Assembly: GCF_907164555.1 (NCBI RefSeq)
Contig: NZ_CAJQZC010000003.1
Location: 62,001 to 126,000, forward strand
Reading direction: 5' to 3'
Length of the DNA stretch: 64,000 nucleotides
From: Paraburkholderia saeva
GTDB lineage: Bacteria; Pseudomonadota; Gammaproteobacteria; Burkholderiales; Burkholderiaceae
Shown here: positions 1 through 9,741 of the stretch, piece after piece
Layout: each line of letters opens with the position of its first letter
Position numbering within the stretch: position 1 is the first letter of the stretch
Position numbers and translations under genes: made by a program
Notes under the pieces: model-generated
Told to the model about the DNA's origin: nothing
Database searches by the model: none
What the model saw: only the letters and a program-made list of their open reading frames with translations

Positions 1-1488
1 AGCGCTTCGGCGTCCTTGATCAGCACGCCGTGGCGCGCGGCGACGCCGGTGCCGGCCATGATCGCAGCGGGTGTCGCAAGCCCGAGCGCACACGGACACG
101 CAATCACCAGCACGGCGACGGCGTTCAGGATGGCGGTTTCGAAGCCCGCGCCGGCGAGCAGCCAGCCGCCGACCGTGAGCACGCCGATGACGAGGATCAC
201 CGGCACGAAGATCGCGCTCACGCGATCGACGAGCCGCTGGATCGGAGCCTTTTCCGCCTGCGCCGATTCGACGAGGCGGATGATCCGCGCGAGCGTCGTT
301 TCGGCGCCAATCGCGTTTGTGACAATCGCGATCACGCCTTCGCCGTTGATCGAACCGGCCGTTACGGCGTCATCGCGTTGCTTCGCGACGGGCAGGCTTT
401 CGCCGGTAATCAGCGATTCGTCGATGTGCGTACGGCCTTCGATCACCGCGCCGTCGACCGGCACGCGCTCGCCCGGCCGCACGATGACGACGGTGCCGAC
501 CTGCACCTGCGCGAGCGGCACTTCGCGCTCTTCAGTGCCGACGCGCACGCGCGCCCGGTCGGGGCGCAGCGCGTTCAGCGCGCGGATGGCGTCGGTGGTC
601 TGGCGTTTGGCGCGGGCTTCGAGCCACTTGCCGAAGCGGACCAGCGTGATCACCACGGCCGACGCCTCGAAATACAGATGCGCGGCGTCGCCGCTGTTCG
701 TCAGCAACTGGTAGACGCTGATCCCGTAAGCCGCCGACGTGCCGAGCGCGACCAGCAGATCCATGTTGCCGGCGCCCGCGCGCACCGCCCGGTACGCAGC
801 ACGGTAAAAGCGTGCGCCGAACACGAACTGCACGACGCTCGCAAGCGCCAGTTGCAGCGCGCCGGGCATCATCGCGTGCGTGCCGAACCATTCGCCCACC
901 ATCGGCACGATGAGCGGCAACGTCAGCAGCGCGGAAACCAGCACGGCGTACAACTCGCGACGCGTTGTATCGCGCGGGCGCGCGGCCGTGGCTGAACCGC
1001 CCGCAGTCGCATTTTCGGTCGCGACGGTTGCTTCGATGACGGGCGTCGCTTCATAGCCCGCCTTTTCGACAGCCGCGACCAGTTGATCCGTGCTCACTGA
1101 TTCACGGAATGAAACGGTCGCCTTCTCTGTTGCAAGATTGACGGAGACGCTGGCTACGCCAGGCACCTTCGCAAGCGCCTTTTCAACGCGTGCCGAACAC
1201 GACGCGCACGTCATGCCGCCGATGGCGAGTTCTGCCACTTCGCGCGCAACTGGCGTCGCTTCGTAGCCTGCTTGGGTCACGGCGGCGACGAGCGATTCGG
1301 CTGCGACTTCCGGGCCGGTTTCGATGGTCGCTTTTTCGGTGGCGAGGTTGACGGATGCGCGGCTCACGCCAGGCACCTTCGCGAGCGCCTTCTCGACGCG
1401 GCTCGCGCAGGATGCACATGTCATCCCGCCGATCTCGAGTTCGACGCTGGCAGGCGTGATGCGCTGGGGAGTGGAAAGGTCGGTCATG
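1..1488 (-). CDS. copA: Copper-translocating P-type ATPase CopA, N-terminal part (cut by window edge)
   Basis: Open from the ATG at 1488 down to base 1 without a stop, so about 496 residues are visible and the C-terminus lies outside. Two tandem heavy-metal-associated domains each carry GGMTCASC metal-binding motifs (about residues 20 and 95). These are followed by membrane helices, the actuator TGES motif (in [11 protein letters not shown]), and the intramembrane CPC motif of copper pumps in [10 protein letters not shown]. The phosphorylation motif DKTGT should lie just beyond the edge. The family exports Cu(I) from cytosol to periplasm at the cost of ATP. A CueR-type promoter lies directly upstream, which supports copper rather than another metal. 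Silver export is possible as well. Confidence 0.93.
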
Positions 1489-1534
1489 GTTCACTCAGGG
1501 TCCGATGGGCGCGAAATCGCTGCCCGATAAACCC

Positions 1535-1566
1535 AGTTTCGACGTTCCCATGATGGGAAGGTCAAG
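1535..1566 (-). promoter_or_regulatory. CueR-type promoter/operator of copA
   Basis: Read leftward, a -35 TTGACC (1565-1560) and a -10-like GAAACT (1540-1535) are separated by 19 bp. The spacer holds the dyad CTTCCCATCATGGGAA. A long 19-bp spacer containing a CCTTCC...GGAAGG-like dyad is the hallmark of MerR-family CueR promoters. It sits about 50 bp upstream of copA. Confidence 0.75.
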
Positions 1567-1652
1567 GACAGATTGCGCGTATCCTGCCACACCCATGCAA
1601 AGCCCGCTGCGAGGCGCCCCGGCGCCCGATCCGGTGGTTCCGTCAAGGCAGA

Positions 1653-2294
1653 TCAGAGTGCGGGCGGCGCCTTCAGCATGGCTTCGGCCACGTCCTGTCG
1701 TGCGTCGCTGCCGTGGGCGCGCAGCGCTTCGGCGGCGCCCACGCGATCGGCGGAATCCTTGTTCTGGCCCAGTTTCCACTTGCCGGTGAGCTTCGTGACC
1801 TCGATTTCGATGCCGACAATCGCGCCGACCATCTGCGCGATGAAATCCGGCGGCGCGTCGCCCATTTTCCACGGCTTCGTCTCGCCGGCTTCCATCTTGC
1901 GCGTGAGTCTCGCAACGAGGCCACGCACGAAGGTTTCATCGTCATGGACAATGATCCGGCCGTGCGCGTGCACCACCATATAGTTCCACGTCGGCACCTG
2001 ACGGTGCGTCTCGTGCTTGCTCGGGTACCACGTCGGCGAGATATACGCTGTCGCGCCCTGGAAGATCACGAGCGCATCGGGCCTGTCCGCCGCTTCGCGC
2101 CACACGGGGTTCGCCCGCGCCACGTGCGCCCGCAAGGTGCCGAGCGGCCCCTTTGCGGGATCGAATTCAAATGGCACGTGATTGGCGTCGAGCCCGTCCG
2201 GACCGTTCGTGACGAGCGCGCCCAGCGGATGTCGTTCGATCAGTCCGTGCAGCACCTCAGGGCGCTTTTCTTCGAAATGGGCGGGGATATACAT
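1653..2294 (-). CDS. FMN-binding PaiB-family protein
   Basis: 213 residues starting MYIPAHFEEKRPEVL. The segment around ATAYISPTWYPSK and VPTWNYMVVHAHG is characteristic of the PaiB / FMN-binding negative transcriptional regulator family, a split-barrel flavin-binding fold. An upstream extension of the frame to 2516 is possible but has codon use unlike the gene, and the MYIP start is the family's usual one. Members have been called transcriptional regulators of sporulation and protease genes in Bacillus. Here the function is unknown and a flavin-dependent oxidoreductase role is equally possible. It is a single gene, convergent with nothing and divergent from the DUF1254 lipoprotein. Confidence 0.85.
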   Translation of the reverse strand: MYIPAHFEEKRPEVLHGLIERHPLGALVTNGPDGLDANHVPFEFDPAKGPLGTLRAHVARANPVWREAADRPDALVIFQGATAYISPTWYPSKHETHRQVPTWNYMVVHAHGRIIVHDDETFVRGLVARLTRKMEAGETKPWKMGDAPPDFIAQMVGAIVGIEIEVTKLTGKWKLGQNKDSADRVGAAEALRAHGSDARQDVAEAMLKAPPAL

Positions 2295-2544
2295 GCGCGC
2301 TCCAGGCGGACGGTGACGTTTTTTTGAATGGACGAAAGGTGCCAGATCGAGTGTAAAAACCGGGCTCGCGTGCACAGAACGTGTCACTGTGCGCCTTTGC
2401 GCTTGCCTGGCTGTCAAGGATACGATACAACCCGTTGTCGGGATCAGAATCGCGCGGCTTTGCAGGTGACCTTGGGGGGCGCCCGCGAACGCGATCGCAT
2501 GATCATCGGCACCCAATGGACCGCCTGTTCCGCAAGATTAACGA

Positions 2545-3969
2545 ATGATAAAAAATCGACGAGAACTGTTTTCTGTTTCCTGGACCTGCGCATCGCTTGC
2601 AGGCCTTGCGTTTCTCGCCGGTTGCGCTTCGACGCCGGCGTCCTCGCCGAAATCCACCGGCTGGATCAAGAACGAAGTCGCGGATTCCTACGTATTCGGC
2701 TATCCGCTCGTGTTGATGGACGTCGCCCGCGAGGTGGCCAACGGCACCGATCCGGGCCAGGCGCCCGTCAATACGCTGCGCCACGCGCAGGCTTTACCGC
2801 CTGTCGGCACAGGCCGTCCGGCGACGCCGGGTATCGACACGCTCGACTCGACCGGCTGGCTCGACCTCAGCGAAGAACCTGTCATCGTCGTATTGCCCGA
2901 CTCGCACGGCCGCTACCTCGACGCCCGCGCGCTCGACATGTGGACGAACGTGGTCTGGTCGACTGCCGCGCAGTCCGGCGCACCGGCGGCCGCGCGCGCG
3001 GCTGGCGTCAGGCAGCAGACCATCGCGTTCGTGCCGAAGGACTGGCACGGCAATCTGCCGGCCGGCGCGAAACGCGTCGAGGTTTCGACGCGCTACGTGT
3101 GGTTCACCGCGCGCATCCAGACAAACGGCTCGCGAGATATCACGGCAGTGCGCAAACTTCAGCACGGCATCCGCGTGGCACCGCTCAGCGTCTTTAACGG
3201 CGACACGCGCGTGGCCACCGTCGTGACGCGCCCGATGCCATCCGACATGAGCGCGGCCGGCGGGCCGCCCGCGAAGGTCGCCGCGCTCGACGCGGCGGGC
3301 TTCTTCGGCCGCCTCGCGCAGGCGCTGGCGGACAATCCGCCCGCGCCCGACGATCCGCACGCGCTGAAAATTCTCGGCGATCTTGGCGTGACGCCCGGCG
3401 CGCCGGTCCAGTTGCCGGCCGGCGCCAGCGACGCCATTGCCGCCGGTCTCGCCGAGGGTCACGAGCGTGTGGCGAGCGCGCCGACGAACGTGCTGACGGC
3501 AAACGGCTGGAGCTGGTTCGGCGATGGCGTCGGCAATTACGGTCCAGATTACGCGTTGCGTGCATACGCGGCGTACACGCAGCCGGGTATCGGCACGAAG
3601 GACGATGAAATCCGGGCGACGGTCGCACAGGACAGCGACGGCCACGCGCTGAACGGCGCCAACCGCTATGTGATCCACTTCGCGCCGAACCAGGTGCCGC
3701 CGGTGCGCGGTTTCTGGTCGATCACGGCGTACACGAAAGACGGCGCGCTCGGAGAAACGACGCCGCCGCGCGTCGCGGTCGGCGATCGCAATGGCGCGAA
3801 ACGCAACCGCGACGGCTCGCTCGACGTGACGGTTTCGGCAGCCCGCGCGAAAGCCGCGAACTGGCTGCCGGCGCCGCGCGGCGACTTCCAGCTCGTCATG
3901 CGCCTGTACGCGCCGAAGCCGCAGGCCGGAGACGGCTCGTGGCAACCGCCGGAAGTGGTGCGTCAGTAA
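2545..3969 (+). CDS. DUF1254/DUF1214 domain lipoprotein
   Basis: 474 residues. The N-terminus has a hydrophobic stretch ending in a lipobox (FLAGC, Cys about residue 27), so it should be a lipoprotein. Residues about 45-170 (AVADSYVFGYPLVLMD-like, LDLSEEPVIVVLPD) match DUF1254. The C-terminal 110 residues (FWSITAYTKDG, RDGSLDV, NWLPAPRGDFQLVMRLYAPK) match DUF1214. The DUF1254-DUF1214 pair is common in bacteria, but no reaction is established. The start ATG at 2545 is preceded by a 250-bp intergenic region holding the divergent promoters shared with the PaiB-like gene. No other strong signal was seen there. Confidence 0.85.
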   Translation: MIKNRRELFSVSWTCASLAGLAFLAGCASTPASSPKSTGWIKNEVADSYVFGYPLVLMDVAREVANGTDPGQAPVNTLRHAQALPPVGTGRPATPGIDTLDSTGWLDLSEEPVIVVLPDSHGRYLDARALDMWTNVVWSTAAQSGAPAAARAAGVRQQTIAFVPKDWHGNLPAGAKRVEVSTRYVWFTARIQTNGSRDITAVRKLQHGIRVAPLSVFNGDTRVATVVTRPMPSDMSAAGGPPAKVAALDAAGFFGRLAQALADNPPAPDDPHALKILGDLGVTPGAPVQLPAGASDAIAAGLAEGHERVASAPTNVLTANGWSWFGDGVGNYGPDYALRAYAAYTQPGIGTKDDEIRATVAQDSDGHALNGANRYVIHFAPNQVPPVRGFWSITAYTKDGALGETTPPRVAVGDRNGAKRNRDGSLDVTVSAARAKAANWLPAPRGDFQLVMRLYAPKPQAGDGSWQPPEVVRQ

Positions 3970-4193
3970 GTTCGGGTACGGGTACTGCCGGGGGCGCGGG
4001 AAACGGCCATGTCGGCCGGCGTACGCGCCCGACGTATCCGATGCGTATTGATTGCGTGGAGTCAACCGGCAGATAGCGCGTAGCAAACGTTTCACGAGGT
4101 TTGTTCAGCAAGTCAGTTCGACGACGTATACTTTCCGCAGCCTGATACTTTCGTCATCGCGGTGGGCCGCCGCCGCATCACCTGCGACCAAGC

Positions 4194-7100
4194 ATGGCAA
4201 GCCCGAACAAAGCATCTTTCGCATCTTCCCTGCAGACCGTGCGCGGCGTCGCGAACGGCCGCCGCCTCCGGCGGGTCGTCATCGGCCTGCTGATCTTTCT
4301 GGTGCTGTTTGGCCTCGTCGGCTTTTTTGCCGCGCCACCGCTGATCCGGCATATCGCCGAGCAGCAGTTGAGCAAACAGCTCGACCGGCCGTCCACCATC
4401 GGCCGCATCGCACTCAACCCTTACACGCTCAACTTCGAAGCCGATCGCGTCCATATTGGGGAGCGCGGCGGCGCGGGCAATTTCATCGATATCGAGCGGC
4501 TGATCGTGCAGCCATCGTGGTCGTCGATCTTTCGCGGCTCGCCGATCGTGAACGAAGTGCATGTCGATTCGCCGCGCTTTCATATCGTTCGATACGATGC
4601 GCAGCGCTTTAACTTTACCGATCTGATCGACAGGTTCGCAAAGCAGCCGTCGAAGCCCGACAGCAAGCCGACGCTTTTCTCCGTGTCGAATATCCGCCTC
4701 GAGAACGGCCGCATCGAGTTCGACGACAGGCTGCTCGGCGTGCAGCATCTGGTCGACCAGTGGGCGATCGGCATTCCGTTTATCGCGACGTTGCCGTCTA
4801 CGACCGACATCTTCGTCGAGCCGATGTTGCGCGCGCGCATCGACGGCTCTCCGCTCGCCATCGATGGCCGCACCAAGCCGTTCGCGACATCGCGCGAATC
4901 GGAAGTGGCGCTGCGCTTCGACGGGCTCGACGTGCCGCGCATCCTGTCCTACGTCCCGGCGAAGCTGCCGGTGACCGTGCAGGCCGGCAAGCTGTCGAGC
5001 GACCTGAAAATGCACTTCGTGGTGTCCAACGACGCGCCTGCTTTGAGCGTCACGGGCACCGTCGATCTCGCCGGTCTCGATGTCGTCGATGAGAACAAGG
5101 CACCGTTCTTCGCGGCGCGCGGACTGCATGTCGCTGCAGCTTCGCTTGAGCCGCTCAGGAACGTGTTCCGCTTCGACGAAATCCGGCTCGACGGGCCGGA
5201 CGTACACCTGTCGCGCGATAAATCCGGCGTGGTGAGCGTGCAGAAGATGTTCACGCCGGCTGCTCCACAAGCAGCCGCGGAAAAGCCGGCGCCGGCGAGC
5301 GCAGCTGCTGGCGCATCCGGTGCTGCAACCGCGGCCACGCAAGAAAAAGCCGCGGCCCCGCTCGATCTGTCGATCAAGGCGTTTGCGCTGAACGACGGCA
5401 CCGTGCAGATCATGGACGAGGGCGTGCCGAAACCTGTGACGCTAGGGTTCAAGGGCATGCATGTTTCCCTCGCCGATTTCACGACGCTCGGCAAACCGCC
5501 GGCGAAGTACTCGCTTGAAACGGCACTCTCAGACGGTGGTTCGCTGACCGCGACCGGCGCGTTCGGCCTTGCCGCGAAAACCGCCGATTCGAAGATCGAT
5601 CTCAAGTCGGTGCATCTGCCGTTCCTGCAGCCTTATATCGATGGTGTGACGGCTGCGCAGGTCGTCGACGGCTCGCTCAACCTGAGCGCAAATGTGAGCG
5701 CGAACTGGGATAAATCGCCAGCGCTTGTGCAGGTAGGCGAATCCGAACTGAACCTGCAGTCGTTGAAGCTCGCGACGCAGGGCACGAAGGAGCCGGTCGT
5801 CGCGCTCGCGCAGGGGCGTGTTCAGGTGAAGGCGATCGACGTTTCCGCGCGCACCGCCGATATCACCGGCGTGGATCTGACGGGGCTCAACATCACCGCG
5901 GAGCGTCTGAAGGACGGCAGCATCGACCTCGCCACGCTCGCGGGTCCGCATGAGACGCTTGCCGAACATACGGCGGTGCGCAAGGTCCAGAAGGCGCAGG
6001 AACAGGGGCCGGCGTGGCGCTACCAGATCGGCGAGCTGAACCTGAAGGATGGCGCGGCCACGTTCACCGACAACTCGACCGAACACCCCGTCAAACTCAA
6101 TGTCGCGCCTTTGCAGCTGAAGGTGCGGCAGATCAGCGACGACCTCAGCAAACCGCTGCCCATCGACCTGCAGGCGACGCTGAACCGCAAGGGCACGCTC
6201 GGTGTGAACGGCGACGTCACCGCCACGCCGCTCAAGCTGGCCTTGAAGGTCAACGCCAACCGGCTCGACGCCGCCGCGTTCGAACCGTACTTCGGCAACA
6301 AGCTGAACGCGACGATTGCGAGCGCGCTCCTGAACGCGTCGGGCGACCTGGCGATGAGCCAGTCGGGCAAGGTGGCGGGTAAGGGGGGAAGCGCGGGAAG
6401 TGCGGGAAGTGCGGGTAGCGCGCTGAGCGCTTCGTACAAGGGCGACATTGCGCTCGTCGATGTCCGCATGCTCGACAAGGCGACGTCCGATCCGTTCGCT
6501 GGCTGGCGCTCGCTGGCGCTCACGAACCTGAAGGCGAACTACGACGCGCGCGGCACCGATGTCGATGCCGGCAAGGTGACGTTCACAGGCTTCTATGGCC
6601 GCGTGCTGCTCAATGCGCAAGGCAAGCTGAACCTGACAGACGTGGTCGCGCAGCAGTCGGGCAGCGCCAAATCGCTGACGCGCGACAAGAGCGGCAAGGA
6701 GCCCATTCCGCTGACGCCGCAATCGGCGTCCGAGGCCGCGATTGCTTCAGCGCCCGCACCCGCTTCGACGTCCGCGACCGTTACCGCCGCCACGCCGCCC
6801 ACGAGCCCCGTGAAACTGCACTTCGGCCAGCTTGTGCTGCAGAACGGCCGCGTGACATACACCGACAACTTCATCAAGCCGAACTTCACGGCGAATCTCG
6901 TCGCGATACAGGGGACGATCGGCGCGTTCGGCACGCAATCCACCACGCCCGCGCCCGTCGATGTCGCCGCGAAGCTCGCGGCGAACGGACCGCTTTCGAT
7001 TCGCGGCACGGTCAATCCGCTGATCGCGAAACCGGCGCTCGACCTGACCGCGAGCGCGCACGATGTCGAGCTGACGAACCTCACACCGTATTCGGCGAAA

Positions 7101-7997
7101 TACGCGGGCTATCCGATTACGAAGGGCAAGCTCAACGTCGATCTGCACTACAAGCTCGAGAACGACCAGCTGAGCGCGAACAACCATCTGTTCATCGATC
7201 AGCTCACGTTTGGCGATCACGTCGACAACGACACGGCGACGAAGCTGCCCGTGCGTCTCGCGATTTCGCTGTTGAAAAACCGGCGCGGCGAGATCGATGT
7301 GAACATTCCGGTCTCGGGGTCGCTCTCCAATCCGGAGTTCAGCCTGGGCGGCCTGATCTGGCGCGCGATCGTGAATCTCGTCGAGAAGGCGGTGACCGCG
7401 CCGTTCACGCTGCTCGCGAACGCGTTCGGCGGAAACGGCGAGGAGCTTGGCTACGTCGAATTCGATCCGGGCTCGGCAAAACTCACGGACGCGTCCACGT
7501 CAAAGCTCGACACGATCTCGAAAGCGCTGGAAGACAAGCCGTCGATCCGTATCGACCTGATCGGCCGCGTCGATCCCGCGACGGACGTGCCCGCGTTGCG
7601 CACGCTGTACGTCGACCGTCAGGTGAAGGCGCAGAAGGTCAGGGACACGGTGGGCAACGGCGAAAGCGTCGACACGTCGTCGATTACCGTGGACCAGAAG
7701 GAGTACAGCAAGTACCTCGCGAAGGCGTACAAGGATGCGGACTTCAAGAAGCCGCGCAATTTCGTCGGCCTGACGAAGTCGATACCCGACGACGACATGA
7801 AGAGCGCGCTTGCCGAACACGCACCGATCGACGATGCAGCGCTGCGGAGTCTCGCGCAGCGGCGCGCGCAGGCGGTGCAGCAGTACTTCGACGGGAAGGT
7901 GGACAGCAGCCGCGTCTTTATCGTCGCGCCGAAGCTCACCGCCGACGGCATCAAGGACAAGGGCGTCGGCTCGCGCGTCGACTTCGGGCTGAAATAG
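4194..7997 (+). CDS. DUF748 / AsmA-like envelope protein with OmpA-like tail
   Basis: 1267 residues. One N-terminal membrane segment (about residues 30-50, VVIGLLIFLVLFGLVGFF) is followed by a very long periplasmic part rich in beta-repeat phrases such as LNPYTLNFEADRVHIGE and LVLQNGRVTYTDNFIKP. This matches DUF748, a member of the AsmA/TamB-like superfamily thought to bridge the envelope and to transport or organise lipids. The last 170 residues (YVEFDPGSAKL, DLIGRVDPATD, LAQRRAQAVQQYF) resemble an OmpA-type peptidoglycan-binding fold split by an insertion. Low-complexity Ala/Pro linkers occur near residues 360-390 and 845-870. It is monocistronic and its specific function is unknown. Confidence 0.85.
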   Translation: MASPNKASFASSLQTVRGVANGRRLRRVVIGLLIFLVLFGLVGFFAAPPLIRHIAEQQLSKQLDRPSTIGRIALNPYTLNFEADRVHIGERGGAGNFIDIERLIVQPSWSSIFRGSPIVNEVHVDSPRFHIVRYDAQRFNFTDLIDRFAKQPSKPDSKPTLFSVSNIRLENGRIEFDDRLLGVQHLVDQWAIGIPFIATLPSTTDIFVEPMLRARIDGSPLAIDGRTKPFATSRESEVALRFDGLDVPRILSYVPAKLPVTVQAGKLSSDLKMHFVVSNDAPALSVTGTVDLAGLDVVDENKAPFFAARGLHVAAASLEPLRNVFRFDEIRLDGPDVHLSRDKSGVVSVQKMFTPAAPQAAAEKPAPASAAAGASGAATAATQEKAAAPLDLSIKAFALNDGTVQIMDEGVPKPVTLGFKGMHVSLADFTTLGKPPAKYSLETALSDGGSLTATGAFGLAAKTADSKIDLKSVHLPFLQPYIDGVTAAQVVDGSLNLSANVSANWDKSPALVQVGESELNLQSLKLATQGTKEPVVALAQGRVQVKAIDVSARTADITGVDLTGLNITAERLKDGSIDLATLAGPHETLAEHTAVRKVQKAQEQGPAWRYQIGELNLKDGAATFTDNSTEHPVKLNVAPLQLKVRQISDDLSKPLPIDLQATLNRKGTLGVNGDVTATPLKLALKVNANRLDAAAFEPYFGNKLNATIASALLNASGDLAMSQSGKVAGKGGSAGSAGSAGSALSASYKGDIALVDVRMLDKATSDPFAGWRSLALTNLKANYDARGTDVDAGKVTFTGFYGRVLLNAQGKLNLTDVVAQQSGSAKSLTRDKSGKEPIPLTPQSASEAAIASAPAPASTSATVTAATPPTSPVKLHFGQLVLQNGRVTYTDNFIKPNFTANLVAIQGTIGAFGTQSTTPAPVDVAAKLAANGPLSIRGTVNPLIAKPALDLTASAHDVELTNLTPYSAKYAGYPITKGKLNVDLHYKLENDQLSANNHLFIDQLTFGDHVDNDTATKLPVRLAISLLKNRRGEIDVNIPVSGSLSNPEFSLGGLIWRAIVNLVEKAVTAPFTLLANAFGGNGEELGYVEFDPGSAKLTDASTSKLDTISKALEDKPSIRIDLIGRVDPATDVPALRTLYVDRQVKAQKVRDTVGNGESVDTSSITVDQKEYSKYLAKAYKDADFKKPRNFVGLTKSIPDDDMKSALAEHAPIDDAALRSLAQRRAQAVQQYFDGKVDSSRVFIVAPKLTADGIKDKGVGSRVDFGLK

Positions 7998-8044
7998 GCA
8001 GCGCGTTTTGCCGTCTGTTCTGCGCTACCCGCGCGCCCGACGGG

Positions 8045-9613
8045 TCAGGCGGCGCGCGTGGGTTTGCGCAATGCGGTCTGTTCGATGATGCGCGCGAGCG
8101 TGGCGAACGCCGGGCCGATCTTTTCGTTCGGCACGCAGGCGTAACCCAGCAGGAGCCCGCGTCGCACCGGACCTTCGCCGCTGTAGTACGACGTGAGCGG
8201 ACGCACGATTACGCCGGCGTCGTAGGCGGCTGCGACCACCTCGCGATCGTTCGCGTGGTCGGGCAGGCCGAGCACGAGATGCAAGCCGGCTTCGTCACCC
8301 ATGACGGGCAGCGTGTCGCCGAAATGCGTGGTGATCGCGTCGATCAGGATCTGCCGCCGCTCGCCATAGAGCGCACGCATGCGGCGCACGTGCGAAGTCA
8401 GGTAGCCATCCATGATGAACTCGGTCAGCACCGCCTGCTGCATGAGTTGCCCCTCGCGATAGAGCTCCGCGACACCCGTGCGAAACGTATCGACGAGATG
8501 CTCCGGCGCGATCATGTAGCCGATCCGCAGACCCGGAAACAGCATCTTGCCAAGACTACCGACGTAGATCACCTGGCCCGCCTCGTCAAGCCCCTGGAGC
8601 GAAGCGAGCGGCCGGCTGCCGTAGCGGAACTCGCTGTCGTAGTCGTCTTCAATGATCCACACGCCGTGCTGCCGCGCGTATTCGAGCAGCGTGCGTCGGC
8701 GCGCAAGGCTCATCACCATGCCGAGCGGATACTGGTGCGAAGGCGTGACGAGCGCAAGGCGCGGGGGATTCCGCAGGTCCTGCTCGCGTGGGTTCAGACC
8801 TTCCTCATCGACAGGCACGGGCGAGAGCGTCAGTCCCGACGATTGCAGCACGCTGCGCGCGCCCCAATAGCACGGCTCTTCCACCCACGCGCGATCGCCG
8901 ACGTCGGTGAGGAGGCGCACGGCGAGATCGATCGACTGGTGAATACCCGTAGTGATGATGATCTGGTCAGGCGTACAGTTCACTGAACGGGCAACCCGCA
9001 GATAGTCCGACAGCGCGCGGCGCAGCGGACGATAGCCGCCGCCCGGTGCATACGTCAGGAGATCGGGATTCGCTTCCTTCCACAAACGCGCCTGCAGACG
9101 GCTCCACGTGCGCGCCGGAAACTCGGCGACGTCCGGCACGCCGGGCATGAAGGCGCCCCATTGCTTGAGCGACACACCCGCCTTGTCGATCAGCCGGCTG
9201 CCGCGCGAGGAAAGGCCGCGGCGCTCGCGTGCTGTTCTGGCCGGTGTCGCTTCGGTTGCGTCGACTGCGCCGGTCCCGGTGGCGGTGGCAGTGGGTCCGA
9301 CCGCCCCGGGCGCCGCGCGCCGTGCGCTGACCGCGGCGCTATCAGGCCGCGTATCGGCGACGTAGGTGCCACTTCCGGTTGTCGAGATGACGTAGCCTTC
9401 GGCGGTCAACTGGTCGTACACGTGCAGTACCGTATTGCGTGCAATGCCAAGGTCGGTCGCGAGCGTGCGCGAGCTTGGCAGCTTGGCGCCGGGCGGGAAC
9501 TGGGCGGTCAGGATGGCCTGCTGCATCAGCCGCAACACCTGCCGGTAGACGGGTTCGGCGGCCGCCCGGTCGAGCCGCACGGCAAGCCAGTCCGACAAAA
9601 TGACGGTGTCCAA
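8045..9613 (-). CDS. MocR-family regulator (GntR HTH fused to class I aminotransferase domain)
   Basis: 522 residues. Residues about 18-85 form a GntR-type winged helix (FPPGAKLPSSRTLATDLG). An Ala/Thr-rich linker of about 50 residues follows, then a full fold-type I aminotransferase domain with the PLP-binding Lys in YVGSLGKMLFPGLRIGYM. MocR proteins use bound PLP-effector complexes to control transport or catabolism of amines, GABA, taurine or PLP itself. The start is a TTG at 9613. Its first upstream base is next to a putative binding half-site (9615-9623), which fits autorepression. It is divergent from the polyamine-type ABC operon, which is its most likely target. Confidence 0.9.
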   Translation of the reverse strand: MDTVILSDWLAVRLDRAAAEPVYRQVLRLMQQAILTAQFPPGAKLPSSRTLATDLGIARNTVLHVYDQLTAEGYVISTTGSGTYVADTRPDSAAVSARRAAPGAVGPTATATGTGAVDATEATPARTARERRGLSSRGSRLIDKAGVSLKQWGAFMPGVPDVAEFPARTWSRLQARLWKEANPDLLTYAPGGGYRPLRRALSDYLRVARSVNCTPDQIIITTGIHQSIDLAVRLLTDVGDRAWVEEPCYWGARSVLQSSGLTLSPVPVDEEGLNPREQDLRNPPRLALVTPSHQYPLGMVMSLARRRTLLEYARQHGVWIIEDDYDSEFRYGSRPLASLQGLDEAGQVIYVGSLGKMLFPGLRIGYMIAPEHLVDTFRTGVAELYREGQLMQQAVLTEFIMDGYLTSHVRRMRALYGERRQILIDAITTHFGDTLPVMGDEAGLHLVLGLPDHANDREVVAAAYDAGVIVRPLTSYYSGEGPVRRGLLLGYACVPNEKIGPAFATLARIIEQTALRKPTRAA

Positions 9614-9614
9614 G

Positions 9615-9672
9615 TGGTTCTATCCGGAATAATGAAATGGTTCCATATTGTAGAACCGGAACGGGCTATAGT
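9615..9672. promoter_or_regulatory. Intergenic MocR operator half-sites and ABC-operon promoter
   Basis: Two direct repeats TGGTTCTAT (9615-9623) and TGGTTCCAT (9638-9646) are 23 bp apart, and an inverted copy GTAGAACC lies at 9650-9657. A rightward -10 TATAGT is at 9667-9672 with no good -35, and the inner half-sites cover the -35 region. MocR/GabR-type regulators bind direct repeats with this kind of spacing, so activation of the ABC operon and autorepression of the divergent regulator is the natural reading (inference). Confidence 0.6.
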
Positions 9673-9741
9673 GGCTCACGCGATTAATGCGATGGCCCCT
9701 TTCCGGGGGAACCAGCGTGGATGGAGAAGGAGACGTAGACG

